Below, in pieces: positions 27,770 through 36,929 of a stretch of DNA of 64,000 nt. The stretch lies in assembly GCA_947477745.1 (NCBI GenBank), contig CANJUF010000004.1:1-64000 (forward strand). Reading direction: 5' to 3'. Every line of letters starts with the position of its first letter. Position 1 is the stretch's first letter. The notes beneath the pieces are model-generated. The model made no database searches. It saw only the letters and a program-made list of their open reading frames with translations, and was not told the DNA's origin. The stretch comes from Sphingomonadaceae bacterium. GTDB taxonomy: Bacteria > Pseudomonadota > Alphaproteobacteria > Sphingomonadales > Sphingomonadaceae. Made by a program: the position numbers and the translations under genes.

Positions 27770-29002
27770 GTGGCTGACAGTCCGATGAAAACCGCGAGCG
27801 AGGAATGGAAAGCCTTCTGGACCCTGCCGCTGGCAGCGGGTCTCGGCAACGTCGGCTCGATCATCCACATCTATTCGCTCGGCGCGTTCATGGCGCCGCT
27901 CAGCGCCGAGTTCGGGTGGAGCCGTGCCGAGATTTCATCCGGGATAACCGTGTCGAACAGCGGCACTGCAATCATCGGGCTGTTCGTAGGCTGGCTGGTC
28001 GACCGGCTCGGACCGCGCAAGGTCGGTATCTTCGGCGTTACCGCGATGGCGCTGGCATTTGGCCTCGTCGGCACAGCGACCGGCAGTTACGGAAATTGGG
28101 TCTTGCTGTGGGCTCTGATCGCGTTGGCAGCCACCACCACGCAAACCACTGTTTGGACGAGCGCAGTCACTTCGCGTTTCGACAGGTCACGAGGTATCGC
28201 AATTGCTCTGACCGTAGCGATCAATGGTGCAGCCGCAACCCTGCTGCCGATCCTGGCGACGCTTTCGATTCAAGGCCTGGGTTGGCGCTATGCCTTCTTT
28301 GCCATCGCCGGAGGATGGTTCGCGCTGACCATGCCGATGGTGCTGCTGTTCTTCAAGGGTGCAGCCGAGGAGCAATTCGCGAAAAGCGGCAAGACCGATG
28401 TTCCCGCTTCGGCGCACCTGCCCGGGATGGAAGTGACGGAGGTGCTGCTATCGGCCGCATTCATCCGGCTTGCGATCACCGGCTGCCTGTTCTCGTTCGT
28501 GGCGATGTCTTTGATAGTGCATTTTGTGCCGATCCTCACCGACAAGGGCGTGCCAGCGGTCGAGGCTGCGGGCATCGCTGGGATTATCGGCCTGGCCTCT
28601 ATCTGCGGCCGTTTCGTCACCGGATACCTGCTCGATCGCTTTCCTGCCGAGCGGGTAGCGCTTGTCGGGCTTTCGCTGCCAGTGCTGAGCGCGCTGCTGC
28701 TGCTCTATGGCCAATCGGAGATCGCCTTTTCCTTTGCAGCCGGCGTGGCCGGATTTGCGCTCGGTACCGAGCTTGACGTACTGATTTATATCACTTCGCG
28801 CCGGTTCGGCCTCAAACGCTTCGGCACGATCTTCGCGGTTATCATGGTTTCGATGACAGTCGGAACCGCGACTGGCCCACTGTCGGCCGGCGCGATCTTC
28901 GATCGTTTTGGCTCTTACGATAACTACCTGATGCTTATCATCCCGCTGGTCTTGATGGCCGCGCTATCAGCCGGCACCATGCGACCCGCGCCCAGACATT
29001 GA
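27770..29002 (+). CDS. major facilitator superfamily transporter (tandem paralogue)
   Basis: Twelve-helix carrier of 410 residues, starting MADSPMKTASEEWKAFWTLP from GTG 27770, three bases after the previous gene. The motif between helices 2 and 3 is GWLVDRLGPRKVGIFG. Very similar along its length to the carrier just upstream, including FDRFGSYDNYLMLIIP near the end. Substrate unknown; small organic acids are the likeliest guess from the family and from the adjacent CoA lyase. Confidence 0.88.
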   Translation: MADSPMKTASEEWKAFWTLPLAAGLGNVGSIIHIYSLGAFMAPLSAEFGWSRAEISSGITVSNSGTAIIGLFVGWLVDRLGPRKVGIFGVTAMALAFGLVGTATGSYGNWVLLWALIALAATTTQTTVWTSAVTSRFDRSRGIAIALTVAINGAAATLLPILATLSIQGLGWRYAFFAIAGGWFALTMPMVLLFFKGAAEEQFAKSGKTDVPASAHLPGMEVTEVLLSAAFIRLAITGCLFSFVAMSLIVHFVPILTDKGVPAVEAAGIAGIIGLASICGRFVTGYLLDRFPAERVALVGLSLPVLSALLLLYGQSEIAFSFAAGVAGFALGTELDVLIYITSRRFGLKRFGTIFAVIMVSMTVGTATGPLSAGAIFDRFGSYDNYLMLIIPLVLMAALSAGTMRPAPRH

Positions 29003-29031
29003 CGACCAGAGACACACGAGAGGACACGATC

Positions 29032-29580
29032 ATGCCGCGCATTCCCTACCCCAGCCCTGATCAGATGAGTGACGAAGTTCGCGCCCGGGTTGGCGGCAAC
29101 CCGCCCAACGTCACGCGTATGCTCGCCGGCGCATCGGAAGGCGTCTATTTCGGATTCGGTGCCTATTCGCAGGGGCTGATGAAGCAATCCGCGCTCGATC
29201 CCAAGTTGCGCGAACTGGCGATCTTGCGCGTCGGTTATATCTCAAACTGTGCCTACGAGCTGTTTCAGCATGAGCCGTTCGGCCGCTTCGTCGGCCTGAG
29301 CGACGATCAGATCGCCGCGATCAAGGCAGGAGATCCTGCAGCCCCCGTGTTCGATGCGGCGCAATCGGCAGTGCTGCGCTTCGTCGAAGACATCGTGCGC
29401 AACGTGCGTCCTTCGGACGCCAACCTTGCCGCCGTGCGCGAGCATCTCGACGATCAGCAGCTGATCGATCTTGTGCTGGTGACTGGCAATTACATGACCG
29501 TGTGCCGCTTCCTCGAGACCACAGGGATCGAACTTGACGCAGAAGCGATAGACTGGGACGGCTATACCGCCAGCGAGTAA
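29032..29580 (+). CDS. carboxymuconolactone decarboxylase family protein
   Basis: All-helical AhpD/CMD-family protein of 182 residues. The core KLRELAILRVGYISNCAYEL is followed by FQHEPFGR; the first Cys is kept but the second Cys of the CxxC peroxidase motif is Glu here, so peroxidase chemistry of the AhpD type is unlikely. Members serve as decarboxylases, lactonases or of unknown function in aromatic-acid pathways. ATG 29032 has GAGGA eight bases upstream. Last gene of the accessory cluster. Confidence 0.82.
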   Translation: MPRIPYPSPDQMSDEVRARVGGNPPNVTRMLAGASEGVYFGFGAYSQGLMKQSALDPKLRELAILRVGYISNCAYELFQHEPFGRFVGLSDDQIAAIKAGDPAAPVFDAAQSAVLRFVEDIVRNVRPSDANLAAVREHLDDQQLIDLVLVTGNYMTVCRFLETTGIELDAEAIDWDGYTASE

Positions 29581-29597
29581 TTGGGCCGCCGGTTCTC

Positions 29598-32402
29598 TTA
29601 GGGCTTGATTCCGAAACGGGCGAAAAACCCGTCGACCGACTTGTCGAGCTTGCGCGCAGCAGCCAGGTCAGCGGCGCTTTGCGCGCTATTGCCCAGGGCC
29701 TTGTTGACGATCCCGCGCATGAACAGGCTCGGGCTGAGTTCAGGCACAAGTTTCAGCGCGCGGTCATAGTCGGCCAGTGCTTTGGTAAGCCGCCCGGCGC
29801 GAAAGTGAACCATCGCCCGGCTGTCGATGAAGTAAGCCGGCTCTGCTTCGATCTCGATCGCCCGGTTGCAATCGGCAAGGGCGAGATCGAGTTCCTGTCG
29901 GGCAAGGGCCCGCGCCCAGCAACGTGAATTGAGCATCTGCGCCGAACTCGGACGTTTGGCCAGCCCGCCATCGAGCCACGATATGGCATCGGTAAAGCGC
30001 AGTCCCAGAAGCAGCGTTTCCGAGTTGTCGGCATAGGCGGATTCGCCGTCCTCGCTTGCCGGATCGGGCTCTGGTTCGAGCAGTTCCAGCGCGGCATCGG
30101 TCTTGCCGGAAAATGCGAGCAGGCCGGAAAGTTCGGCGCGCGAATCCTTGTCGCTGCTGTCCAGATCGAACGCCATTTGCGCGTCCTTTAGCGCGCCGGC
30201 CTGATCCCCGCGCTTTGCCCGGACGTCTGCGCGATCGATCAGCCGCTTCGCGGTGCCATCAAGCGCAATCGCCTTGCCATAGTCGGCTTCGGCCGCCGCC
30301 CAGTCCAGCATCTGGGTGGCGAGCCAGGCGCGATCGGCATAGCGCTGGGCATCCTCGGGCTTGGCTGCAATCCGGGCGTCGTAGAAGGCGCGCATCCGGG
30401 CGAGCTGGGGCGATGTGGCGGCGCGCGCCACGTCGTCCCACCGCTGCGGGTACGAACTCGGCAAGGCGATGCGCATTGGCCGGTCAAAGGCATCGGCAAT
30501 CTTGCTGCGAGCTGCACCGATCTGCTCGGCGGGAATTTCCAGCCCGCTTTCGCGCGACAGGATATCCTCGCGCAGCACGGCACCCTCACGGATCACGGTG
30601 CGAAGATAGCTGACCGCAGGCATATCCAGCCTGATCGGCTCGATGCCGTCGATCGTTCCTGCCGATACGTCAGATGGCAGACGATAAATAAAGCTCGACT
30701 GCGCAGTCCACGGATTATCGATCGTTGCGGGCAATGATCGCCACGCCGCCTTGCTGCGATCGGGATCGAACGTCACCCGGATCGCCGGACTGTAAGTCAG
30801 CTCCAGCCGCCCGTCGTGCACCTCCCAATCGGGATAGCTCATACCTTCGAATTGCAGGGTCCAGCTTGCCTCGACCGGATCATAAGTCGCGACCGGCTTG
30901 CCGACTTGCGCGTCGCCGACCCAGTCTTTCGCTGCCTTTTCGGCCATCGCCATCAGGCTTTCTTCCGAATTGACATTGTCGTTGGAGCGCGACTGTTCGG
31001 CCGAGGCCCGGATCGTGCGCAGCTTCATGGTGAAAGGAACCGGAAGATGGGGACCCGCGCTCCCGTCGAAGACAACTTCCGCCTGTGTCGAAGGACGCGC
31101 GTCGGCCCTGACCGGCAGCGCCAGAAGCGCAGAACCTTTCTCGCGCAAAGGTAGCACATGGCCAAAGCGGGGCACGTCGCGGACGTCGGCCAGCCGGTCG
31201 CCCATGCTGGTGCCATCGAGCCAGAAGCTTTCGCCAGCGACTTCGGCGCGCACGAAAACGTGGTCGAAAGCGAGCGGCGCGGGAATCATCATCGGCAGGA
31301 TATCGCCCAATTTGCTGTGCGCCAGCACCGGCTCGGCGGCGATTCCCATGCGGTGAAGCATGGCGAGCAGCAGCATTGTCTTGGCCTTGCAATCCCCATA
31401 GCGGATGCGCCAGGTTTCAGCCGGGCTTTGCGGCGCATAATTACCGGTGCCCATTGCGATCAGCTGATAACGGACATCGCCCTGCACCACTTTCAAGGCC
31501 TCGGCGATGCGTGCCACTGGATCGCTGTGCGCCGCGGCTATGGCGTCGGTGACCTTGGCAAGGTCCGATCCTTCGGCAATCGCTCCTGCGGTGCTGTAAA
31601 GCGGCGCCATTGCCGTGCCGACCTCCTGCCAGCTCGCAAAATTGGTAGCCAGGAGGAGCGGCAACGGCTTGAAGCGCACCGGCGCGTCCTTTGGCATTTC
31701 CGGCAAGGCGGCGAGCGGCATGGCAATCGAAACTTCATTTAGGTTGCCCGCGATGGCGTGCGGCTTTGCGGTTACGCCTTGCAGCATCGATTTCCACGCT
31801 ATCCGCTGCTTGGAGGGCCACACCAGACGCGATCGGCCGAACCCGAGGATGCCGGGCTTGGGAATGAGCAGAGCCATGGCCTGCGAGCGCCCGCGTAGCA
31901 CGCTGTCCCGCTCGGAAATGCTGAACACCGCGCGCATCGTATCGCCGATCCGCAAGCCTTCGATCTGGCGGATCGCGGTGAGTTCGCCATCGACGACCTG
32001 CTGTTCCAGTCCGGCCTCGCGGCGCAGCATGGTCAGCCCAGAACCATTCTTGAGCAGGTCGATCTTCTCGGCGCCGCGCAGGATTTCCAGCCGGTGCAAG
32101 GTGAGATCGCCGTGCGCCGGGTTCCATTGCAGCCGCAACGTGCCCGCCTGGGCAAGCGCTTCCGGGCTCGAGAGCACGTTGGCGAGATCGAAATAGGTCA
32201 CGGCCGTGTCACCATCGATCAGCACCTGCTGATCGAAGACGCCGATAGCATTGGCTCCGCGCGGCAGCGAAGCCGGCACAGGTTCGGGCGCGGGGGTGAC
32301 CCACTCGGGCGTCGGCGCCAGTAGCGGCACGTCCCCTGCGATCAGCGGCGTGGCAACGGATGCCGACGCGAAGGCAAGGCCGAATTGAATGATTCGTCGC
32401 AA
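29598..32402 (-). CDS. DUF3857 / transglutaminase-like / TPR protein
   Basis: Exported protein of 934 residues with a signal peptide (MRRIIQFGLAFASASVATPL). The DUF3857 beta domain is followed by a transglutaminase-like core: Cys in IRYGDCKAKTMLLLAML, His in LAFDHVFVRAEV, Asp in SFWLDGTSMGDRLADV. After a DUF2135-like linker the C-terminal ~250 residues are TPR repeats (ALKDAQMAFDLDSSDKDSRA, ALADCNRAIEIEAEPAYFID). Such proteins probably process or bind cell-envelope peptides; enzymatic activity is unproven. The start is TTG 32402 with GGGGGG upstream; longer frames run into divergent ettA. Confidence 0.85.
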   Translation of the reverse strand: MRRIIQFGLAFASASVATPLIAGDVPLLAPTPEWVTPAPEPVPASLPRGANAIGVFDQQVLIDGDTAVTYFDLANVLSSPEALAQAGTLRLQWNPAHGDLTLHRLEILRGAEKIDLLKNGSGLTMLRREAGLEQQVVDGELTAIRQIEGLRIGDTMRAVFSISERDSVLRGRSQAMALLIPKPGILGFGRSRLVWPSKQRIAWKSMLQGVTAKPHAIAGNLNEVSIAMPLAALPEMPKDAPVRFKPLPLLLATNFASWQEVGTAMAPLYSTAGAIAEGSDLAKVTDAIAAAHSDPVARIAEALKVVQGDVRYQLIAMGTGNYAPQSPAETWRIRYGDCKAKTMLLLAMLHRMGIAAEPVLAHSKLGDILPMMIPAPLAFDHVFVRAEVAGESFWLDGTSMGDRLADVRDVPRFGHVLPLREKGSALLALPVRADARPSTQAEVVFDGSAGPHLPVPFTMKLRTIRASAEQSRSNDNVNSEESLMAMAEKAAKDWVGDAQVGKPVATYDPVEASWTLQFEGMSYPDWEVHDGRLELTYSPAIRVTFDPDRSKAAWRSLPATIDNPWTAQSSFIYRLPSDVSAGTIDGIEPIRLDMPAVSYLRTVIREGAVLREDILSRESGLEIPAEQIGAARSKIADAFDRPMRIALPSSYPQRWDDVARAATSPQLARMRAFYDARIAAKPEDAQRYADRAWLATQMLDWAAAEADYGKAIALDGTAKRLIDRADVRAKRGDQAGALKDAQMAFDLDSSDKDSRAELSGLLAFSGKTDAALELLEPEPDPASEDGESAYADNSETLLLGLRFTDAISWLDGGLAKRPSSAQMLNSRCWARALARQELDLALADCNRAIEIEAEPAYFIDSRAMVHFRAGRLTKALADYDRALKLVPELSPSLFMRGIVNKALGNSAQSAADLAAARKLDKSVDGFFARFGIKP

Positions 32403-32529
32403 TTCCGTCCCCCCAGTTGGCAGCGTTTGTGAGGCATGGCAGGAGCGAACACAAGCCGTGCTTGCCCCGTATGGCTGGCACCTGTAAGGGCGCGGCATTC
32501 CCCGCAATTCGAGCATTCCGGAGCAACTG

Positions 32530-34203
32530 ATGGCCGCGCAATATGCCTTCGTCATGAAGGACATGACCAAGACCTTCCCCGGCGCACCCAAGCCGGTGCT
32601 GAGCAGCATCAACCTGCAGTTCTATCAGGGCGCCAAGATCGGCATCGTCGGCCCGAACGGCGCGGGCAAGTCCACCCTGATGAAGATCATGGCCGGAATC
32701 GACACCGAATTCACCGGTGAGGCATGGCCGGGCGAATATATCACCGTAGGCTACCTGCCGCAGGAGCCCGAGCTCGACACCTCGAAGACGGTGCTGGAAA
32801 ACGTTCGCGACGGCGCGCGCGAAATTGCCGACATGGTCGAGCGGTTCAACCAGATCGGCATGGAGATGGGCGAAGACGGCGCCGATTTCGACGCGCTTGG
32901 CGCTGAAATGGGCGAACTTCAGGAAAAGATCGACGCAGTCGATGGCTGGACGCTCGACAATCAGCTTGAGATCGCGATGGAAGCGCTGCGCTGTCCTCCC
33001 GGAGACTGGCCAGTGGACAACCTCTCGGGCGGCGAGAAGCGCCGCATCGCCCTCACCCGTCTGCTGATTCAGAAGCCGGGAATCCTCCTGCTGGACGAGC
33101 CAACCAACCACCTCGACGCCGAAAGTGTCGAGTGGCTTGAAAACCACCTCAAGGAATATGCCGGCGCGGTGCTGATGATCACCCATGACCGCTATTTCCT
33201 CGACAATGTGGTCGAATGGATCCTCGAGCTCGATCGCGGGAAATACTTCCCCTACGAGGGCAACTACTCCACTTACCTCGAGAAGAAGGCCAAGCGCCTC
33301 GCGCAGGAAGAGCGTGAGGAGAGCGGCAAGCAGAAGGCGCTCACCCGCGAGCTCGAATGGATCCGGCAGACGCCCGCCGCGCGCCAGACCAAGAGCAAGG
33401 CGCGCGTGCGCAAGTTTGAGGAATTGCAGAACGCGCAGGACAACCGCTCGCCCGGCAAGGCGCAGATCGTCATCCAGGTGCCCGAGCGGCTTGGCAGCAA
33501 GGTCATCGAGGTCAACAACGTCACCAAGGCTTACGGCGACAAGCTTTTGTTCGAGGACCTCTCGTTCATCCTGCCGCCCGGCGGCATCGTCGGCGTAATC
33601 GGGCCGAACGGCGCGGGCAAATCGACCCTGTTTCGCCTCATCACCGGCAAGGAACAGCCCGACAGCGGCACGATCGATATCGGCTCGACCGTGCATCTGG
33701 GCTTTGTCGACCAGAGCCGCGACGATCTCGATCCCACGCACAACGTCTGGGAGGAAATCTCGGGCGGGCACGATTACATGACCGTCAACAAGCACGAGAT
33801 GAGCACGCGCGCCTATGTCGGCGCGTTCAACTTCAAGGGCGCGGACCAGCAGAAGAACGTCGGCAAGCTATCGGGCGGTGAGCGCAACCGGGTCCACATG
33901 GCCAAGATGCTCAAGGCAGGCGGCAACGTGCTGCTGTTGGACGAACCGACCAACGACCTCGACGTCGAAACGCTCGGTGCGCTCGAAGACGCTATCGAGA
34001 ATTTCGCGGGCTGCGCGGTGGTCATCAGCCATGACCGCTTCTTCCTCGACCGGCTGGCGACGCATATCCTCGCTTTCGAAGGCAACAGCCATGTCGAATG
34101 GTTCGAGGGCAACTTCGCGGCATATGAAGAAGACAAGCGCCGCAGGCTGGGCGATGCTGCGGATCGACCGACGAGGCTCGCTTACAAGAAGCTGACGAGG
34201 TAA
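32530..34203 (+). CDS. ettA: energy-dependent translational throttle protein EttA (ABC-F ATPase)
   Basis: Cytoplasmic ABC-F protein of 557 residues that binds the ribosomal E site and gates early elongation by ATP/ADP ratio. Two ATP-binding cassettes are visible: Walker A GPNGAGKSTLMKIMAG and GPNGAGKSTLFRLITG, signatures LSGGEKRRIAL and LSGGERNRVHM, Walker B LLLDEPTNHLDAES and LLLDEPTNDLDVET. The linker with KSKARVRKFEELQ contacts tRNA. Length and the EttA-type arm are typical. GGAG lies seven bases before ATG 32530. Confidence 0.95.
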   Translation: MAAQYAFVMKDMTKTFPGAPKPVLSSINLQFYQGAKIGIVGPNGAGKSTLMKIMAGIDTEFTGEAWPGEYITVGYLPQEPELDTSKTVLENVRDGAREIADMVERFNQIGMEMGEDGADFDALGAEMGELQEKIDAVDGWTLDNQLEIAMEALRCPPGDWPVDNLSGGEKRRIALTRLLIQKPGILLLDEPTNHLDAESVEWLENHLKEYAGAVLMITHDRYFLDNVVEWILELDRGKYFPYEGNYSTYLEKKAKRLAQEEREESGKQKALTRELEWIRQTPAARQTKSKARVRKFEELQNAQDNRSPGKAQIVIQVPERLGSKVIEVNNVTKAYGDKLLFEDLSFILPPGGIVGVIGPNGAGKSTLFRLITGKEQPDSGTIDIGSTVHLGFVDQSRDDLDPTHNVWEEISGGHDYMTVNKHEMSTRAYVGAFNFKGADQQKNVGKLSGGERNRVHMAKMLKAGGNVLLLDEPTNDLDVETLGALEDAIENFAGCAVVISHDRFFLDRLATHILAFEGNSHVEWFEGNFAAYEEDKRRRLGDAADRPTRLAYKKLTR

Positions 34204-34325
34204 GTCGGTCGCCTCTGGGCTCGCCCGCATAATCATAGAAAACGAAACCCTCTCGTTTATTTGCGCGCGATCAAAGCATCGTGTGTACCCCGGGCCCTAG
34301 CCCCTCCTCACGCGCCGTGGATTAC

Positions 34326-34345
34326 GCCGCTGCAAGGGCAGCGGC
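34326..34345 (+). promoter_or_regulatory. 5' leader stem-loop ahead of ompW-like gene
   Basis: GCCGCTG-CAAGGG-CAGCGGC forms a seven-pair stem ending 11 bases before the GAGGAAG ribosome site of the porin gene. It could stabilise the transcript or affect initiation; no known RNA element was recognised. Confidence 0.35.
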
Positions 34346-34366
34346 GCGGCGCGCGGAGGAAGACAC

Positions 34367-35038
34367 ATGCGCAAAGCCGCCGCTCTGCTGGCGCTTCTGG
34401 GATCGGCCCTGCTCTCTCAGCCCGCTCTCGCCGCCGCCGATGGCAAGCTTCAGATCAAGGTGCTGGGCACGGCCGTTCTGCCCGATGGCAAGATCGACAA
34501 GGTCAAGGTGGACAAGGTCGGGTTGCCCGCAGGTACGCAGACCAAGGCCAACGACAATGTCGTCCCGACCGTGGCGATCGAGTATTTCTTCACGCCGAAC
34601 GTATCGCTCGAAACGATCTGCTGCCTCACCCAGCATGATGTGGACGGAACGACCGGGCTTCCCGGCGCAGAACTGGTCGCCGACGCGCAACTCATCCCGG
34701 CAACCTTCACGCTCAAGTATCATCCCATGCCGAAAGGCGCGATCAGGCCGTATATCGGCGCCGGCCCGACCTATTTTCTGTTCATCAAGGACAAGCCTGG
34801 CGCTGCCGCGCGCGGGCTTGGCGCGAATGGCTTCAAGCTCGACGATGCCTTCGGGGTCGCCTTGCAAGCGGGCGTGGATGTGCCGGTCAATGACAGCGGC
34901 ATGGTCGTTTCGCTCGATGCGAAGAAGTATTTCGTGAGCACCGACGCGCACTGGTACGTCAATGGCACCGAAGTGATCCGCACAACGCACAAGCTCGATC
35001 CCTGGGTCCTCAGCGCGGGCGTCGGCTTCCGCTTCTGA
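34367..35038 (+). CDS. OmpW family outer-membrane protein
   Basis: Eight-stranded outer-membrane beta-barrel of 223 residues. Signal peptide 1-22 (MRKAAALLALLGSALLSQPA) ends before AAADGKLQIKVLG. OmpW hallmarks: VPTVAIEYFFTPNVSLETIC, PATFTLKYHPMPKGAIRPYI with GAGPTYFLF, and a C-terminal aromatic VGFRF for BAM recognition. Two adjacent cysteines (ICC, ~residue 86) are unusual in a porin. The family forms small hydrophobic channels; substrate unknown. A strong hairpin follows the stop. Confidence 0.9.
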   Translation: MRKAAALLALLGSALLSQPALAAADGKLQIKVLGTAVLPDGKIDKVKVDKVGLPAGTQTKANDNVVPTVAIEYFFTPNVSLETICCLTQHDVDGTTGLPGAELVADAQLIPATFTLKYHPMPKGAIRPYIGAGPTYFLFIKDKPGAAARGLGANGFKLDDAFGVALQAGVDVPVNDSGMVVSLDAKKYFVSTDAHWYVNGTEVIRTTHKLDPWVLSAGVGFRF

Positions 35039-35066
35039 ACCTTTCGAGCCAAGGCGAAAAAGACAG

Positions 35067-35094
35067 TGGCCCGCTCTCGGCATGGAGCGGGCCA
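35067..35094 (+). terminator. hairpin after OmpW gene, probable terminator
   Basis: TGGCCCGCTC at 35067-35076 pairs perfectly with GAGCGGGCCA at 35085-35094 across an eight-base loop, 29 bases after the stop. The downstream tract is only moderately T-rich (TTCACTTTCG), so termination efficiency is uncertain. Confidence 0.6.
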
Positions 35095-35222
35095 TTCACT
35101 TTCGTACGCCATAACATGAACGTAAGGCGACTCGCGCGGTTCAGACTTGCGACAGCGCATTAAGGATATTCCCCTCCCATCAGGCCGGTTTCGCCGCACG
35201 GCCAGTATGTCGGAGAGCAACC

Positions 35223-36200
35223 ATGTCGAACTCGAATACAACCAAGATGGGCGGCCTGCTCAGGAGCACCGGCTGGCGCGCGATCGCCGTAGCCGTTGCG
35301 GCGATGGTCATGCCCGTGCAGGCGTCGGCGCAAACCTCGGGGCGCGTAACCATGAGAGGCCAGGCGCCGGCCCAGTCGTCAGAAGTGCAGGACAGCGGCA
35401 ATCAGAACCGAAGCTACGAAAACCGGGCCGAACGCCGCGCGGAACGCGTCGAAAATCGCGGCGAATGGCGTTCGCAGCGCATCGAACGGCGCAGCGACGG
35501 CGCGGCCGATCAGATTCGCCAACGCGGCGACTGGCGGGCGAATCGCGCCGAGCAGAACGGCAATAACTGGCGTGCACAGCGCATCGAGCAGCGTTCGAAC
35601 GATGCTGCGCGGCAGGTTGAGAACCGGGGCGACTGGCGCGCGAACCGCGTCGAGGATCGCACCGAACGCCGCGCCGACCGGATCCGCAATGGCGAGACGT
35701 GGCGTTCGCAGGACGGACGGACGTGGCGCGATGCCAACCGCGATCGCTCTTCGGGCGATTGGCGCGACTCCAACCGGACCTACCGCGACTCCAGCCGCTG
35801 GCGCGATAATGACAACCGCAACTGGGACAACCGCAACTGGCGCGACGGTGATCGCAGCCGGTGGGACCGCAACCGCTGGAGCAACCAGCGTCAGTGGGAT
35901 CGCCGCTGGCGCTCTAACAACCGCTACGACTGGTACGGCTATCGTTCGCACAATCGCGATCGCTACCGGCTCGGACGGTACTATTCGCCCTATAGCGGCT
36001 ATTCGTACCGCAGGTTGGGCATCGGCTTCTCGCTAGGCTCGCTGTTCTATTCAAGCCGCTACTGGATCGACGATCCGTGGCAGTACCGCCTGCCCGATGT
36101 CTACGATCCGTACCGTTGGGTCCGGTATTACGACGACGTGCTGCTGGTGAATATCTACACCGGCGAAGTGGTCGACGTGATCCATGACTTCTTCTGGTAA
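35223..36200 (+). CDS. RcnB-family-like, Arg/Asn/Trp-rich secreted protein
   Basis: Exported protein of 325 residues. Signal peptide to about residue 36 (VMPVQASAQ). Residues ~65-235 are an unusual repetitive region of short units such as NRGEWRSQRIE, RGDWRANR and NRNWDNRNWRD, extremely rich in Arg, Asn, Asp and Trp. The C-terminal ~90 residues contain a Tyr-rich stretch, a glycine-rich GIGFSLGSLFYSSRYWI and WQYRLPDVYDPYRWVRYYDD, which matches the RcnB (nickel/cobalt homeostasis periplasmic) domain. Metal sensing cannot be assumed. GGAGAG lies ahead of ATG 35223. Confidence 0.82.
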   Translation: MSNSNTTKMGGLLRSTGWRAIAVAVAAMVMPVQASAQTSGRVTMRGQAPAQSSEVQDSGNQNRSYENRAERRAERVENRGEWRSQRIERRSDGAADQIRQRGDWRANRAEQNGNNWRAQRIEQRSNDAARQVENRGDWRANRVEDRTERRADRIRNGETWRSQDGRTWRDANRDRSSGDWRDSNRTYRDSSRWRDNDNRNWDNRNWRDGDRSRWDRNRWSNQRQWDRRWRSNNRYDWYGYRSHNRDRYRLGRYYSPYSGYSYRRLGIGFSLGSLFYSSRYWIDDPWQYRLPDVYDPYRWVRYYDDVLLVNIYTGEVVDVIHDFFW

Positions 36201-36246
36201 ATCGTTTCATGCGTTCGGGCCGGAATCCCCCTAACGGCCCGCTCCG

Positions 36247-36274
36247 GAACCTCCGCCGCTTGCGGCGGGGGTTC
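36247..36274. terminator. bidirectional terminator between convergent genes
   Basis: GAACCTCCGCCGC (36247-36259), a TT loop, and GCGGCGGGGGTTC (36262-36274) form a long GC-rich stem between the RcnB-like gene and the convergent cytochrome b561 gene. T-run is short, so it may act mainly by stem strength. Confidence 0.6.
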
Positions 36275-36281
36275 TTGCGTG

Positions 36282-36833
36282 TCAGCCCTTGGCCCTGCCG
36301 AAGGGCAGGATGCGGAACAGGTTGCCGTCGCGATCGATCAGCGTGTGCTTGAGAGTGGCTGCGATGTGCACGAACATCAGGATCACGAGGATCGTGCCGA
36401 CCGTGGCATGCGCTTCGAAAATCGCTTCGGCCATGTCCTTGTCAGGGGTGAGCGGCAAAGGCGGCACTGAAAACAGGCCGAACACGCTGACCGGCTGCCC
36501 GTAAAACGACATCGCCAGCCAGCCGAAGATCGGCAGCAGCAGCACCAACAGCCCAAGCAGGGCGTGCGTGAGCTTTGCGAGGACCGCTTCCCACGGCTTG
36601 AGCGTGCTCGCGAGCGGAGGCGGCGGTGAAGTGAAGCGCATCACGATGCGCGCGGCCGCCAATACGAACAGGATCACCCCGAACGAGAAATGGTTGCCCA
36701 TGATCGCCTCGCGGTCAGCTTTGCTGGCGTGTTCGGCGGCTTCCGCCGCGCGCCAGTTGACGATAACGAGGATAGCGATCAGCCAGTGCAGCGTCATTGC
36801 CAGCGGCGAATACTTGGGGCCTTGTTCTTTCAT
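36282..36833 (-). CDS. cytochrome b561 family protein
   Basis: Di-heme membrane cytochrome of 183 residues with four helices. Candidate heme ligands are His in LAMTLHWLIAILVIVNW, GNHFSFGVILFV, KLTHALLGLLVLLLP and EAHATVGTILVILMFVHI. It probably transfers electrons from quinol to a periplasmic acceptor. ATG 36833 (MKEQGPKYSPLAM) follows GGAG; longer readings overlap the divergent oxygenase gene. Confidence 0.92.
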   Translation of the reverse strand: MKEQGPKYSPLAMTLHWLIAILVIVNWRAAEAAEHASKADREAIMGNHFSFGVILFVLAAARIVMRFTSPPPPLASTLKPWEAVLAKLTHALLGLLVLLLPIFGWLAMSFYGQPVSVFGLFSVPPLPLTPDKDMAEAIFEAHATVGTILVILMFVHIAATLKHTLIDRDGNLFRILPFGRAKG

Positions 36834-36929
36834 GTTTGTCCACTCCAACCGGTTGGCGAAGGCTAGTGCCGACTTGCGCTTGCTGCAAGCTTCGGCTGCC
36901 GTCTTGTCGGCGGGGCGCCGGAGCAAACG

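Noticed and set aside
32403..32612. N-terminal extension of the DUF3857 protein
   Set aside because: It would overlap the divergent ettA gene and precede the signal peptide, so the TTG at 32402 is preferred.
35417..35930. Possible CRISPR or DNA tandem repeat
   Set aside because: The repetition is at the protein level with degenerate DNA units inside one open frame; there are no constant repeats and spacers.
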